From assembly GCF_014203395.1 (NCBI RefSeq), contig NZ_JACHIW010000001.1, forward strand, positions 4,695,501 through 4,759,500: DNA of 64,000 bases, read 5' to 3'. The notes below the pieces were generated by a model, which saw only the letters and a program-made list of their open reading frames with translations, made no database searches and was not told the origin of the DNA. This DNA is from Saccharopolyspora phatthalungensis. Lineage in GTDB: Bacteria; Actinomycetota; Actinomycetes; Mycobacteriales; Pseudonocardiaceae. Positions within the stretch are counted from its first letter, which is position 1; each line of letters opens with the position of its first letter. Shown one piece after another: positions 26,180 to 35,060 of the stretch. The translations under genes were made by a program, and so were the position numbers.

Positions 26180-28052
26180 TGATCTGCACGCCGCCTACTT
26201 GGACTACCTGCGGCGGACCGGACGCGGAAACACCGCCTACACGGGGGCGGCTCGGGTGTTCTTCCAGCGCTGGCCAGACCCCGGGCAGTGGGCGGTGCAG
26301 CCTTTGGAGACCCGCTTGTCGGCGGGAAGCTCGACCCGGCCGATCATCACGTTCCTGATGCTGCATCGGGTGCTGCAACCGGGCTATGACTATCTGCTGG
26401 AACGCAAGCTTTCCAGCATCTGGAGGGAGGTCAAGGATTCACCGCTGGGTCCGGATCTCGATCGGTTCATGGCCGCGGCCGCCGAGCTCGGGTTCACCGA
26501 ACGGGTCCGGTTCGCCACCGGTTCCCAAGTTCCGGTCCGGCTGCTGATCCAGACTGGACGGTCGCTGGATCTGCTCACCGTGGCCGATCTGGACGAGTTC
26601 CGGGCTGCGTGCCAGGAGCGGGAGACGCGAACTGGCAAGGGGCACAGGCACTATCTGGCGTCGGTCAGCAATGCCCAACGGGTGCTGTTTTACTTGGGAA
26701 TCGTCGATGAGCTGCCACGCTCGGGCGGGCCGGTCCCGTTCGCCGACCGGCTCGCCGACCTGCGGCCGCCGATCCGCGAGACGGTGATCGCCTATCTGGA
26801 ACGCAAGCGGGCGACCTGTCAGCCCAAAACGGTGTCGGCCTTCGCGACCCGGCTCAAGCACTTCGGGGTCTTCCTGGCCGAGGTCGATCCCGGACTCGGC
26901 TCCATCGCCGAGCTGGATCGCCGCAAGCACATCGAGCCCTACCTGAGGTCGCTGGTCGACGCGGTCAACCCGAAAAACGATCAGCCGATCACCGTCGCGG
27001 ACCGATCCCGGCGAGTGCTCGCGCTGATGGGATTCCTGACCGATATCACCGAGTGGGACTGGCCCGACGCGCCACCCCGCAAGCTGATATTCCGCGACGA
27101 TGTCCCCAAACTCCCGCACACGCTGCCCCGCTACCTGCCCCTCGACGTCGACCGCCGACTCACCGCAGTGCTGACCGAACACCCCGGCAACGAACTCGCC
27201 GCAGCCGCCCTGCGACTGCAACGCAGCTGCGGACTGCGGATCGGGGAACTGCTCGACCTCGAGCTCGACTGCGTCCACGAAGTCCCCGACCACGGCAGCT
27301 GGCTGAAAATCCCGCTCGGCAAACTGGAGACCGAGCGCATGATCCCCATCGATGACGACATCCTCGACCTAATCGACCACATCACCGCCATCCGCTCCCA
27401 CGGACGGCCGATGCCGCACCCTCGCTACCGGCGCCGGGCCCAGTTCCTGTTCACCCACCACGGCCGACGCCTCTCCCAAAGCGCGGTCCGTCACGAACTC
27501 GACCGCGCCGCCCAGTCCGCGGGACTCGACCACCTCACCCCGCACCAGCTCCGCCACACCTACGCCACCGCCCTGGTCAACGCCGGCGTCTCACTCCAAG
27601 CACTGATGGCGCTACTTGGCCACGTCTCCGCCGAGATGAGCCTGCGCTACGGTCGGCTGTTCGACACCACCGTCCGAGCCGAATACGAACGAGCCCTCGA
27701 CCTCGCCAAACAACAGGCCCGCACCCCCACCACCGGCACGATCAGCCTGCCACTGGCCGACATCACCGGCGGAGCCGACTGGAAGAACACCCCATTGCTC
27801 AAATCCCGTCTGGCCGGCGGGTTCTGCCTCCGCGCACCCGCCCAAGGCGCCTGCGCCTACGCCAACATCTGCGAGCATTGCCCCAGCTTCCACACCGAAC
27901 CCAGCTCGCTGCCCATCCTGGCCGCCCAACGCGTCGACGCCGAAGCACTCGCCCGCGACGCCGAACAACGAGGCTGGATCGCCGAAGCCCAACGCCACCA
28001 ACGACTCATCGCCCGACTCGACATTCTGATCAACGAGGCCCAAGCCGGATGA
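26148..28052 (+). CDS. tnpB: tyrosine recombinase, TnpB-like
   Basis: 634 residues, longer than ordinary integrases as usual for TnpB. Catalytic residues: CGLRIGELLDLELD (Arg), LGKLETERMIPI (Lys), HQLRH, and LGHVSAEMSLRYGRL (His and Tyr). After the catalytic domain a Cys-rich stretch (FCLRAPAQGACAYANICEHC) may bind zinc, followed by a helical tail. ATG 26148 lies inside the end of tnpA; the stop overlaps the tnpC start as ATGA. Works with TnpA and TnpC in target-specific transposition. Confidence 0.88.
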   Translation: MPLAIASAPSDDLHAAYLDYLRRTGRGNTAYTGAARVFFQRWPDPGQWAVQPLETRLSAGSSTRPIITFLMLHRVLQPGYDYLLERKLSSIWREVKDSPLGPDLDRFMAAAAELGFTERVRFATGSQVPVRLLIQTGRSLDLLTVADLDEFRAACQERETRTGKGHRHYLASVSNAQRVLFYLGIVDELPRSGGPVPFADRLADLRPPIRETVIAYLERKRATCQPKTVSAFATRLKHFGVFLAEVDPGLGSIAELDRRKHIEPYLRSLVDAVNPKNDQPITVADRSRRVLALMGFLTDITEWDWPDAPPRKLIFRDDVPKLPHTLPRYLPLDVDRRLTAVLTEHPGNELAAAALRLQRSCGLRIGELLDLELDCVHEVPDHGSWLKIPLGKLETERMIPIDDDILDLIDHITAIRSHGRPMPHPRYRRRAQFLFTHHGRRLSQSAVRHELDRAAQSAGLDHLTPHQLRHTYATALVNAGVSLQALMALLGHVSAEMSLRYGRLFDTTVRAEYERALDLAKQQARTPTTGTISLPLADITGGADWKNTPLLKSRLAGGFCLRAPAQGACAYANICEHCPSFHTEPSSLPILAAQRVDAEALARDAEQRGWIAEAQRHQRLIARLDILINEAQAG

Positions 28053-28348
28053 CCACCACCAGCACCCTGGGCCGCGTCGAACGCGCCTGCGTCCAGCTCC
28101 ACCACGACGGCCACGCCGTCACCTTCACCGCCGTCGCCGCCCACACCGGGCTGGGCCGCACCACCCTCTACCGCAACCCAACCCTGCGCGCCGTCATCGA
28201 GGAACACCGATCTCGATCCGCCACCAGCGGCACCCTCACCAGCCTCACCGACGAGATCACCACCCTCCGCGCCGCCCTCGACGCCCTCGCCACCCGAGTA
28301 CGCCGCCACGAAGAACAACTCCGACGCCTCACAGCTCGAAACGACTGA
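28049..28348 (+). CDS. tnpC: TnpC-like small protein (DUF6262-type)
   Basis: 99 residues, MTTTSTLGRVERACVQLHHD..., with a helix-turn-helix-like segment (VTFTAVAAHTGLGRTTLYRN) and a C-terminal coiled coil (LTDEITTLRAALDALATRVR). This matches the small third protein of Tn554-like elements, which sets orientation and efficiency of transposition. Four-base overlap with tnpB. Confidence 0.8.
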   Translation: MTTTSTLGRVERACVQLHHDGHAVTFTAVAAHTGLGRTTLYRNPTLRAVIEEHRSRSATSGTLTSLTDEITTLRAALDALATRVRRHEEQLRRLTARND

Positions 28349-28396
28349 AAGCGTTAACCGGCCAACAACCGGAAACCACGATCATTAGCCGGATAA

Positions 28397-28597
28397 TGCT
28401 GGGACAACAGCCCTGCGGAATCGTTCTGGTCCACGTTCAAACACGAGCACTACTACCGGAATACCTACGCCACACAAGCGGAACTTGTTGTCACAGTTGA
28501 CAATTGGGTTCGCTTCTACAATGCTGTCCGGCGGCACTCCGCGATCGGGATGCTCAGTCCCGACGACTACGAGAACTCACTTCGAGCGGCTGCCTGA
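28397..28597 (+). pseudogene. IS3 orfB, last part
   Basis: Continues orfB from CWDNSPAESFWSTFKHEHYY to the stop at 28595-28597, with the third catalytic residue (Glu in AESFWSTFK) and the usual ending RRHSAIGMLSPDDYE. It has no start of its own. Confidence 0.85.
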
Positions 28598-28610
28598 ATC
28601 CCCGTAAACC

Positions 28611-28639
28611 CCCTGTCCACCACTCGGGGGGGAACCTCA
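28611..28639. repeat. right terminal inverted repeat of IS3
   Basis: CCCTGTCCACCACTCGGGGG then GGAACCTCA; its reverse complement matches the left end (outer part 18074-18084, inner part from 20020) with a few mismatches. Confidence 0.7.
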
Positions 28640-28649
28640 GGTAGTCCCT

Positions 28650-28812
28650 CAGGCGTTTCAATGATCGTGTCAAGCCGCTTGAGCTTGGGCGGTGTGATCT
28701 GGAGCGTGCGGCCGTCGCACAGGAGCGCCCAGATGACGTCGACCAGGCGGCGCGAGAGCGCGATCAACGCCCTGGTGTGCGGTTTCCCTTCGCAGCGTTT
28801 GGCCGGGAAAAA
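28650..28812 (-). pseudogene. IS110-family transposase C-terminal relic
   Basis: Minus-strand codons read KRCEGKPHTRALIALSRRLV then DVIWALLCDGR, the typical C-terminal end of IS110/IS116 transposases. Nothing upstream continues the gene. It directly flanks the right end of the IS3 nest. Confidence 0.65.
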
Positions 28813-28971
28813 GTGCGGGAGGGGTTGTCGGGGCGGCCGGGTTGGTGCTTGTGGTGCGGGCGGTGAGATTGCGGTCGGCGCTGTCCCAGCCAAGCTGGTC
28901 GACCTATCCGTGCGCCGTGTCCGCACCTTCTCGCGAGGGCGGATGATGTTATCGGCAAGGCCATCGGCGAG

Positions 28972-29208
28972 ATGATTCTTTTCCCCGCCATGCTGGACCA
29001 TGTCAACACGATTTCTCCAGCGAAACTGAAGGCGAGGAACATAGGGTTCTACGCTGCCGGAGTCAACATCGTTGTGCTGGCCACGCCGGTCGTCTTCCTG
29101 CCGCTGTCGACCGTGCTTTCCTCGCAGGGTTCCTGGGCGGTGGTAGCGGGATTCACCGCCGTGGGCATGATCAGCATTGTCGGCTTGAGCTCTTCCCGAA
29201 AGATGTGA
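28972..29208 (+). CDS. small two-span membrane protein or membrane-protein remnant
   Basis: 78 residues with two hydrophobic segments (GFYAAGVNIVVLATPVVFLP and WAVVAGFTAVGMISIVGL). The layout vaguely recalls the C-terminal half of DUF2231 membrane proteins, but the match is weak and the N-terminal half would be missing. It lies among relics, so it may be a fragment. Function unknown. Confidence 0.3.
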   Translation: MILFPAMLDHVNTISPAKLKARNIGFYAAGVNIVVLATPVVFLPLSTVLSSQGSWAVVAGFTAVGMISIVGLSSSRKM

Positions 29209-30006
29209 TCGTCGTGTTGCGGCATCGTCGTGGACACGGTCGGCCTGGGACGGCTGCTGAAGCTGTACCGTGCGCTCTTCGCCGTGGACGGCTGCCAAAC
29301 CGTCGGCAACATCGACGTGGACGTCGAGGCGATGCCCTGACATCTACACTGGCGCAGGACGGAAGTCCTCTGCGGGCCACGCGGTACGGGTTTCGCGTAC
29401 GTTTCCGACCGGTACATCACCACTGCGGTTCCGCCGGTCGTCGATGTGCAGGCGATGACCGTCTCGCCGGACCTCGACACCACCAGCACTCGCAACGTGG
29501 CGTCCGACCTGGAACTCGCTGAACGCAACATTGCTGTATGGAGCGGGCTCGCGGGTGGACACCCGCGAGTGCCGAGCAGCACCGGACACCCACCGCCGCC
29601 ATCAATTGCTGGCCATGCTGGAGGGCAAGATCGACTCTTTAACCGGGGGTCCGTCGACTCGGCTACGGCAGCAGGAGGGCCGCACTACTGAAGCCCACGT
29701 TGCAGCCTTGGTGCGAGAGCTGAGACGGCTGCTCGGGTAGTGACCGGCCTTGGCGAGCGATTCCTGCTTGACCTGCAGAGCATGGCAAGGCGAGAGAGCG
29801 TCGCTACGGGCGTCGATCTGGATTCGCACCAGAGGTGAGTGGCTCTGCCACACCACCAGGGCACATTTATGCGGACCGAGGCGTATCCGCCTGGCATCGA
29901 CGAATAGTGCAACTTGCGATAAACACGCCTTCAGGCCAGCGCGACTACCTCACGCCTTGGCAGTCCGGAACCTGATCCGCCCAGCGTTCGGGTGACAGCA
30001 TCTGAA
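29209..30006. other. decayed region without an identifiable gene
   Basis: Several short open frames occur on both strands but none resembles a known family, and frames change within coding-like stretches (for instance a stretch reading VGLGRLLKLYRALFAVDGCQ near 29240-29310). I read it as gene debris between IS110 and the lectin gene. Confidence 0.35.
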
Positions 30007-30035
30007 GCGGGCGGGGACCGGTTGTCCCCGCCCGC
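30007..30035 (-). terminator. terminator-like hairpin after the lectin gene
   Basis: A perfect 12-bp stem, GCGGGCGGGGAC and GTCCCCGCCCGC, around a 5-nt loop, about 95 bp past the stop of the minus-strand lectin gene. No U-run follows, as is common for actinomycete terminators. Confidence 0.6.
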
Positions 30036-30131
30036 TCGGAAACCACTCGGATCGGGTACCTCATCCGGGGCAGGGTGAGCGGCGATTTCGCGCGATACCG
30101 CAGCCTGGGATACCCGATTCCGCGCGGATCG

Positions 30132-30599
30132 TCAGTTCAGCGTCCACTGCTGCGCCGGGTTCGACGGGTCGCAGCGGAACAGCTGAACTCGCTCTTGGCC
30201 GAGGTTGCCGAGGCAGCTGTCGGTGGCCGGGTGCCGGATCAGGTTGCCAGAGTCGGCGGGCTCGACCCGCCACTGCTGGGTCCTGTCGTGGGAGTCGCAC
30301 GGGGAAAGGCGCACGTCGGGGCCGTTGACCTGGCCCAGACAGTTGTTCGTGCCGTTGACTCTGAGCAGCTCGGCGTCGCTGAGGTACTCGCGCGACCAGT
30401 TCTGGGACGGGCTGCTCGAGTCGCACTGGGTCAGTGCGACCCCGTAGCCGTCCGAACTGTACAGGCACCCGTCATCGGCCACGTTGTGCAGCGCGGTTTC
30501 CCGGGCGGCGGGGTCCGCCGCGGCGAGCGGCAGCGCCCCCGAGCCGCTCAGGCACAGCGCACCCAATGCCGCCAGGGTCCAGCGGCTCAATTTACGCAA
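30132..30599 (-). CDS. secreted ricin-type beta-trefoil lectin
   Basis: 155 residues with a signal peptide (RKLSRWTLAALGALCLSGSG, then ALPLAAADPAA) and one beta-trefoil domain showing three QxW repeats: SQNWSR, TQQWRV and AQQWTLN, with paired Cys residues in each lobe (CLYSS...C, CLGQ...C, CLGN...C). It should bind sugars outside the cell; no catalytic domain is attached. I place the start at TTG 30599 because GAGGTGAG lies eight bases before it; a GTG nine bases upstream is possible. Followed by the hairpin at 30007-30035. Confidence 0.78.
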   Translation of the reverse strand: MRKLSRWTLAALGALCLSGSGALPLAAADPAARETALHNVADDGCLYSSDGYGVALTQCDSSSPSQNWSREYLSDAELLRVNGTNNCLGQVNGPDVRLSPCDSHDRTQQWRVEPADSGNLIRHPATDSCLGNLGQERVQLFRCDPSNPAQQWTLN

Positions 30600-31136
30600 T
30601 GAACTCACCTCATAGAATCGTGTAGTAGATTCATGTAGCACGCGTTGTTCGAGCACGTGCGTCACCGAGTTCACTGCTGTTCCAGCGGAAAATCCCCAAT
30701 TCACACCACTGTGGGCGAGCACTGGCCCACGACGCGCGGACCGGGTACAACCCTCGCGACCGGCGCCTTCGGCGGACTTGGAGGCGCTCCGCCGGCCGGG
30801 GGGATCCCGATCTCTCGTGGTCTTCAGAAGTATCCGAACGTGGTCGACGGTGGTGGCCATCGACACCGGATCCGGTGTCGATGATGTGCCGGGAAGTCTG
30901 GGGGGCGTGACGTAGTGGTGCTTTGAGGACGGAGCCGTCATGCCGGTGGGTGGACGTGCGTTGATTGCGGGTGCCGGGCTCGCCGGGTTCGCGACCCCGC
31001 CGCCGCTGTGGCCGCGCAAGGACCTCTTCATCTCCTCGAACGCCATCTCGTCGTGCGCGTCATGCGCCGGCTCCTTGGGCTTACGCTGCTGTCGAGGAAA
31101 CCGGTGCCGTTGAGCAGGTACAGCTCTAAAGGACTT
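30600..31136. other. region upstream of the lectin gene, no gene seen
   Basis: About 540 bases. It should contain the lectin promoter on the minus strand; I see no open frame with recognisable content and no other structure. Confidence 0.3.
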
Positions 31137-31375
31137 GCAGAGTGGGTAGCCCGGCCGCGAAGACCGTGGTTGGGCCGATGGCCATCGTCGCGATCGACCA
31201 GCACGAGGAGGTTCCGCTGGTTCGGGACAAGCTGGTCTACCGGCTCCTCCCGGCAGGTGTGAAGACGATCGCTTCGTGTACCTCGATACCGCTGATTCGG
31301 CGGTGGATGGTCGGCGTCACGAGAAGGGGGTGCCGGGGTTGTGGGGGAGCATGCTGTGCCGCAAGCGTGCCTGCG
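31137..31375 (+). pseudogene. SAM-dependent methyltransferase N-terminal relic
   Basis: Reads GSPAAKTVVGPMAIVAIDQH, then LVRDKLVYRLLPAGVKTIA and IRRWMVGVT, then after a one-base frame change EKGVPGLWGSMLCRKRACD. This is the N-terminus of the actinomycete SAM-methyltransferase group related to leucine carboxyl methyltransferases. At about 31376 the reading passes without a break into an unrelated integrase segment, so the gene is truncated and fused. Confidence 0.55.
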
Positions 31376-31590
31376 ATTTCATCGAGACCGTCACTCTCAA
31401 TGGGAAGCACCGGCACATCCTGGCCGTCATCGAGCACGCCAGCAGACGCGCCCGCGTCCTGGGCACCACCTCTCACCCGACCGCGAGCTGGGTCCTCCAG
31501 GCGATGAAGAATCCCGCGATGGACCTGGAGGACGCAGCCTGCCATGCCCGTTATCTGATCCGAGATCGGGATGGGAAGTTCCCCGGATCG
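31376..31590 (+). pseudogene. integrase-core (rve) transposase relic
   Basis: Codons read FIETVTLNGKHRHILAVIEH, ASRRARVLGTTSHPTASWVL and ARYLIRDRDGKFPG, part of the DDE integrase core of an IS481/IS3-like transposase (first Asp lost upstream, second Asp in RDRDGKFP). It begins in frame with the methyltransferase relic and ends abruptly. Confidence 0.65.
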
Positions 31591-31740
31591 TGCAGGCGTT
31601 GGTCGCCGAGTTGCCGTTGCAGGACGGTGAGTTGGTGGCGTAAGGCCAGGATCTCGATATCCTCTCACGGTCGGTCATCGGCAGTCGCAGCGCGGCGAAG
31701 GCGTGGGCGACAGTGAGGTAGGCGAAGCGGACCAGCACGG
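31591..31740 (-). pseudogene. N-terminal relic of an integrase-type transposase, inverted
   Basis: On the minus strand: VRFAYLTVAHAFAALRLPM, then in another frame DIEILALRHQLTVLQRQLGD. This is the usual N-terminus of the same class of integrase-type transposase whose core lies at 31376-31590 on the plus strand, so the two parts now face each other. Confidence 0.55.
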
Positions 31741-32277
31741 ACCGCGATCAGGCGCCGTAGGCGGAGTTTGACCCCGTTGGGTTGCAAGGCCCGGCCGCCC
31801 CGCACCGCAAGCCACAGCGCGGGCAGGTGCGCTCCGGGGTGTTTGGCCCGGGCGCGTAGGTAGCGGCTTAGCGCCCGCCCAGTTTTCGGGCCGAACCGGA
31901 CCTGCCGGTCTTTGCCTGCCTTGCCGTGGATGCGGATGGACTCGGTGGCCATGTCAATGTCCTCAAGGGACAACAGGACGATTTCGGAGAGGCGCGCACC
32001 GGCGGTGGCGTACAGGCGGATGAGCGCGGTATCGCGGATACCGGCGAAGTCACGTACTTTGCAGGCGTCCAGCAGTTTCGTCGTGTCATCCTCGGCGATG
32101 ATCGGGATCAACTTCGTGGGTGTTTTTCGGGAGCCGGGTGCGTTCCATCGGTGACCGTTGGATCTCGTTCTCGTCGGCGAGCCAGGTGAAGAATTGCTGC
32201 AGCGCTTTGTGTTTGTTGACGGCTGTGGCCGCTGACCGGCTCGCGATCATCCACGCCTGAAAGACATCCCAGGATGG
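31741..32277 (-). pseudogene. tyrosine recombinase relic
   Basis: The core-binding domain (WMIASRSAATAVNKHKALQQ, FFTWLADENEIQRSPMERTR) begins in frame with the IS110 relic at 32278. After a frame change near 32110 the catalytic domain follows (PIIAEDDTTKLLDACK, GARLSEIVLLSLEDID, IHGKAGKDRQVRFGPKTGRA). The Arg and Lys regions are present, but HxxR and the nucleophilic Tyr are missing, so it cannot work. Probably a phage-type or plasmid-type integrase remnant. Confidence 0.7.
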
Positions 32278-32800
32278 CCAGGCTGTGGTCTCGTCGTAGA
32301 GGGTGCCGGTTTTGAGGCAGCCGTGGAGGATGCCGACGAGGCGGTTGGCGAGTTGGCGCAGGGCGGCGTTGTGGCTGGAGCCGCGGGCTCGTTGCCGGTC
32401 GTAGTAGGCGCGGGCGCCTGGCGAGCGCAGCAGCGCGTTGAACGCCTGGGTCATGAGGGCGTCGATGAGCCGGTCGTTGTGGACGAAGCGGGCCAGGGCG
32501 ACCTTCTTCTTGCCCGACGCGCGGGTGATCGGGGAGGTGCCCGCGTAGTTCTTGCGGGCTTTGGCGCTGGCGTAGCGGTCGGGGTCGTCGCCGAACTCTG
32601 CGAGCACCCGGGCGCCGAGGACCGGCCCCAGACCGGGCTGGGACAGGATGATCTCTTGCCACGGCTGAAGCCGTCGGCATTTCGGCGCGTTCCGTTGGCC
32701 GCTGGCCCGGCTCGCCGGCAGGTGGCAGGCATTGGCGTGGCGGGTCCAGGTTTCGTTGACCTTGGTAACGAGTCAGGCAGCGGCCAGTAACGCCGCCGAA
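32278..32800 (-). pseudogene. IS110-family transposase relic (C-terminal part)
   Basis: Clear Transposase_20 segment: AEFGDDPDRYASAKARKNYA, GTSPITRASGKKKVALARFV, ALRQLANRLVGILHGCLKTG, TLYDETTAW. Upstream codons (beyond about 32607) continue in a different frame. Its last codons run straight into a tyrosine-recombinase N-terminus, so its own stop is lost. Confidence 0.75.
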
Positions 32801-33501
32801 ACCAGGGTGCTCACGACAACATCTGCCGACAAACTCAAGCGCCTCCACGGACCTGTCCTGCGCGCCCAGACCGGACTCGGCTCAGCCGCACTGGTTGCGG
32901 CGACGACGAAGAGCTTTGGTCCTTCATGCCACCATGATTACCGAAGCACTGGGGGAGTTGACCGCGTCCTAGCAAAACCAACGTCGGCTCCGAAATTCGT
33001 CGGTGTGGCGGCGGGTGAGGGCCGTCGGGGAGTCGGGGGCGATCGTTCGGGCGTGGCCGCTGCAGACTACAAGTTCGGGCTACTATTGCGCGCTATGGCT
33101 CTGGCGGGTAGCTGTCGTACGACGCCGCGCACCAAGTGAATGCACGGCGCGTTTCGGCGTCGGTTCATGCCGCGCCGACGGGTGCGCCGAGTGCCCGTCG
33201 GTGTAAGCGGTACTCTTGATCAAGAGAGGTGGCGCTCGATACGTTAGGCGCTGTCCGTTCGGTATTCTGAGGGGATCTGATCGGGATCGATTGGGACGGG
33301 TTTGGGCGCCTCGCACCGAAGATCTTGAGCTGGCGCACTTGATGTCGGCACAGGCGTGTTGCCGCGAATCAAAGATGATCTTTCCGGAGCTCGCTCACCA
33401 CGCGCGTTACGACTGACCGGAACGCCAGGCGCACTGACAGGGTCGGTACGCGACTAGGTGCCGTACATCGGTGACCGTGAACGGCTCATGCGATGGCCGC
33501 C
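32801..33501. other. region without an identifiable gene
   Basis: Roughly 700 bases with only short, dissimilar open frames on both strands. No RNA gene, repeat or promoter could be supported. Confidence 0.3.
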
Positions 33502-33963
33502 CTAATAGGCGGTCACTCGGTCCTGCACACCCGCTCCGGCACGGGGCCCTGGCACCTCGGCTGAAGGTGCTGTTATGAGAGCGACGCGCTTGTCAGCCAC
33601 GGCGCCGACTTCCTCGGTCAACACGCTGCAGTACGCCGCCGCATACGCTTGCCGTAGGGGCAGTGATGTTGCTGGACGGATGCCCGTTCCAGCAAGGTCG
33701 ATATCAACCCGTGCCATACGGGAATTGCAGCTAGAGGCCCGGCGCGTGCACAAGAGCCACGCCGCCACAGGGCTTCCGGGCGGGCCGACATCGACTTCGC
33801 CCCGACCACTGCGTGCCAGTTCGTAGGTGTTGCAACGGTGGACGAGCTCCCACGCTGCTAAGCGTCCGGCCGTCTCGGCTTCGCTGATGATGTCCTCCCA
33901 ATTGCCATCGAAAACTACGGCACTATCCGTTTGACATAACGGCAACACAGTTCTCACCGCCAA
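33502..33963 (-). CDS. hypothetical protein, weakly supported
   Basis: A 153-codon frame from TTG 33963 (GTG 33957 also possible) with acceptable codon use: AVVFDGNWEDIISEAETAGR near the start and LPLRQAYAAAYCSVLTEEVG later. No family is recognised, no good ribosome site precedes it and it lies amid relics. It could be a genuine orphan or a chance frame. Confidence 0.3.
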   Translation of the reverse strand: MAVRTVLPLCQTDSAVVFDGNWEDIISEAETAGRLAAWELVHRCNTYELARSGRGEVDVGPPGSPVAAWLLCTRRASSCNSRMARVDIDLAGTGIRPATSLPLRQAYAAAYCSVLTEEVGAVADKRVALITAPSAEVPGPRAGAGVQDRVTAY

Positions 33964-34046
33964 GGTGGAAATCGTTCTTGTCGTTCGACTACCCGCACCT
34001 GGGTGCTGCTATTCGCAGTATTCAGCCGGAATGAATGCCACTTAGA

Positions 34047-34199
34047 TCACATTGGCCACTTGCATATCACATCGTCTCGGTCAGAGATGTAGTCGACGAT
34101 CGCCCCGATCTCGCAGCTTCCCAGGGATGTGACCTTGAGGTCGGTTTCCGGGTCGGCGGCGAACTTGGTGCACCCGCATCTTAAGATCCGCGCAGGCAT
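34047..34199 (-). CDS. very small hypothetical protein
   Basis: A 50-residue frame, MPARILRCGCTKFAADPETD followed by SLGSCEIGAIVDYI and a stop. It has protein-like composition with several Cys residues, and an in-frame stop lies shortly upstream, so it may be complete or a fragment of a longer decayed gene. Nothing is known of function. Confidence 0.25.
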   Translation of the reverse strand: MPARILRCGCTKFAADPETDLKVTSLGSCEIGAIVDYISDRDDVICKWPM

Positions 34200-34976
34200 G
34201 CGGGCTTCGTTGTCGGGGACGCAGGAGACAGATCAACTGGCGCAATAGCGGGAGTGAAGCGATTCCCGCGTCGTCATCGCGGTGCTCAACAACGAAGATC
34301 TCACCCAGGTCACCTTTGCTCAAGGGGAGACCACTGGCCCTGGTCCCGGCTGCGCGCCCGAACTCCGAAGCGCAGGAAAATTTACCGAAGGGAAGCGACG
34401 GCCGATCCGCCCTGACGCAAGCAGGGAAGTGCAGGCCATGCCTGTACGGTTCGTACCGCGTCGGCCCGCGGTCGTAGCGTGGCTGAAGCACAGTGGCCGA
34501 GCCGCAGTTCCATGCTCGCTCCGCAGGCATTCTTGAGCCCACCCATGCCGCTGGATTGTGCACGAACTCCCCCGGGTAGCCAGCAGGCGCGTGGTACCTC
34601 CGGCGCACAGGGACGAGGAAGGCTGTAGCGACCGGGCCGGACACGTGTAAGTGCTTGGGTTCCGCCCCTTCACCCACATGGGGTGCGGGCCCAAGCCCCT
34701 CGTGCACCAGTTGGCCACAGTGTTCAGGCTGATCAAGTCTAAACTGTTTCTGATCGTCGGCGTCCTCGACAACTATGGCGGCGTAGCCGAAAAGGAAATG
34801 CACGGTCGGGTGGCTCCGTGCGTTGACCTCGTGGTTCTTACTGCTTGGCGCACTGTGGCTGGTCTGCCGCCCAGTGATATCGCAGCATGCAAGGCTGCTG
34901 CGGAGGAGGCCGCGGATTCGGCTGGATTGCCCTGGATCGCCGTGCTGCTCGTGCTTGTCAACGGCGTCTGAATTTT
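34200..34976. other. decayed region left of the ISL3 element
   Basis: Open frames on both strands are present but none shows a recognisable domain or a sensible start site. I see nothing that can be named. Confidence 0.3.
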
Positions 34977-34998
34977 GGATCTGTCCCACTTTCCGTGA
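34977..34998 (+). repeat. left terminal inverted repeat of the ISL3 element
   Basis: Begins GGATCTGTCC and ends TTTCCGTGA; perfect partner at 36698-36719. Confidence 0.85.
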
Positions 34999-35060
34999 TG
35001 GACCCGGATGCTTCCCGTCTGGCGGGTAGTTGATCATGTGCTTGGTGTGCTGATCTTGGA

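Larger units (their letters stand above)
24994..28396 (+). mobile_element. Tn554-like three-gene tyrosine-recombinase element
   Basis: A 3.4-kb element with three coupled genes: two tyrosine recombinases and a small coiled-coil protein, the TnpA-TnpB-TnpC set of Tn554-like elements. Ends carry a 14-bp inverted repeat with one mismatch: TTAACCGGCTAATG (25000-25013) and, on the other strand, TTATCCGGCTAATG (28396-28383). Removing 24994-28396 restores orfB (GGGATC + TGCTGGGAC, reading GICWDN). Six bases TCCCTC lie between the left orfB break and the repeat, reminiscent of the 6-bp coupling sequences of Tn554. No cargo gene is present. Confidence 0.8.
18074..28639 (+). mobile_element. IS3-family element split by three later insertions
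   Basis: The outermost frame of a nested structure. The left end TGAGGTTCCCC (18074-18084) continues after the first intron as CGGGGTAGTGGACACC (from 20020); the right end, read backwards from 28639, is TGAGGTTCCCCCCCGAGTGG, then TGGACAGGG. Inside are orfA (20074, interrupted), orfB (24271, interrupted) and the orfB end at 28597. Removing the three insertions (18085-20019, 20359-24232, 24994-28396) leaves about 1.35 kb, a normal IS3 length. No 3-bp target duplication is visible: left flank CAT (end of the IS4 gene), right flank GGT. Confidence 0.8.

Noticed and set aside
25049..28348. Recombinase-in-trio (RIT) element with three tyrosine recombinases
   Set aside because: Only the first two proteins have the R-K-HxxR-H-Y residues; the third is a 99-residue HTH/coiled-coil protein, which fits the Tn554 TnpC layout instead.
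29216..29340. STAS-like segment (VGLGRLLKLYRALFAVDG)
   Set aside because: The resemblance is limited to a few residues, the frame is short and the expected strands before and after are missing.
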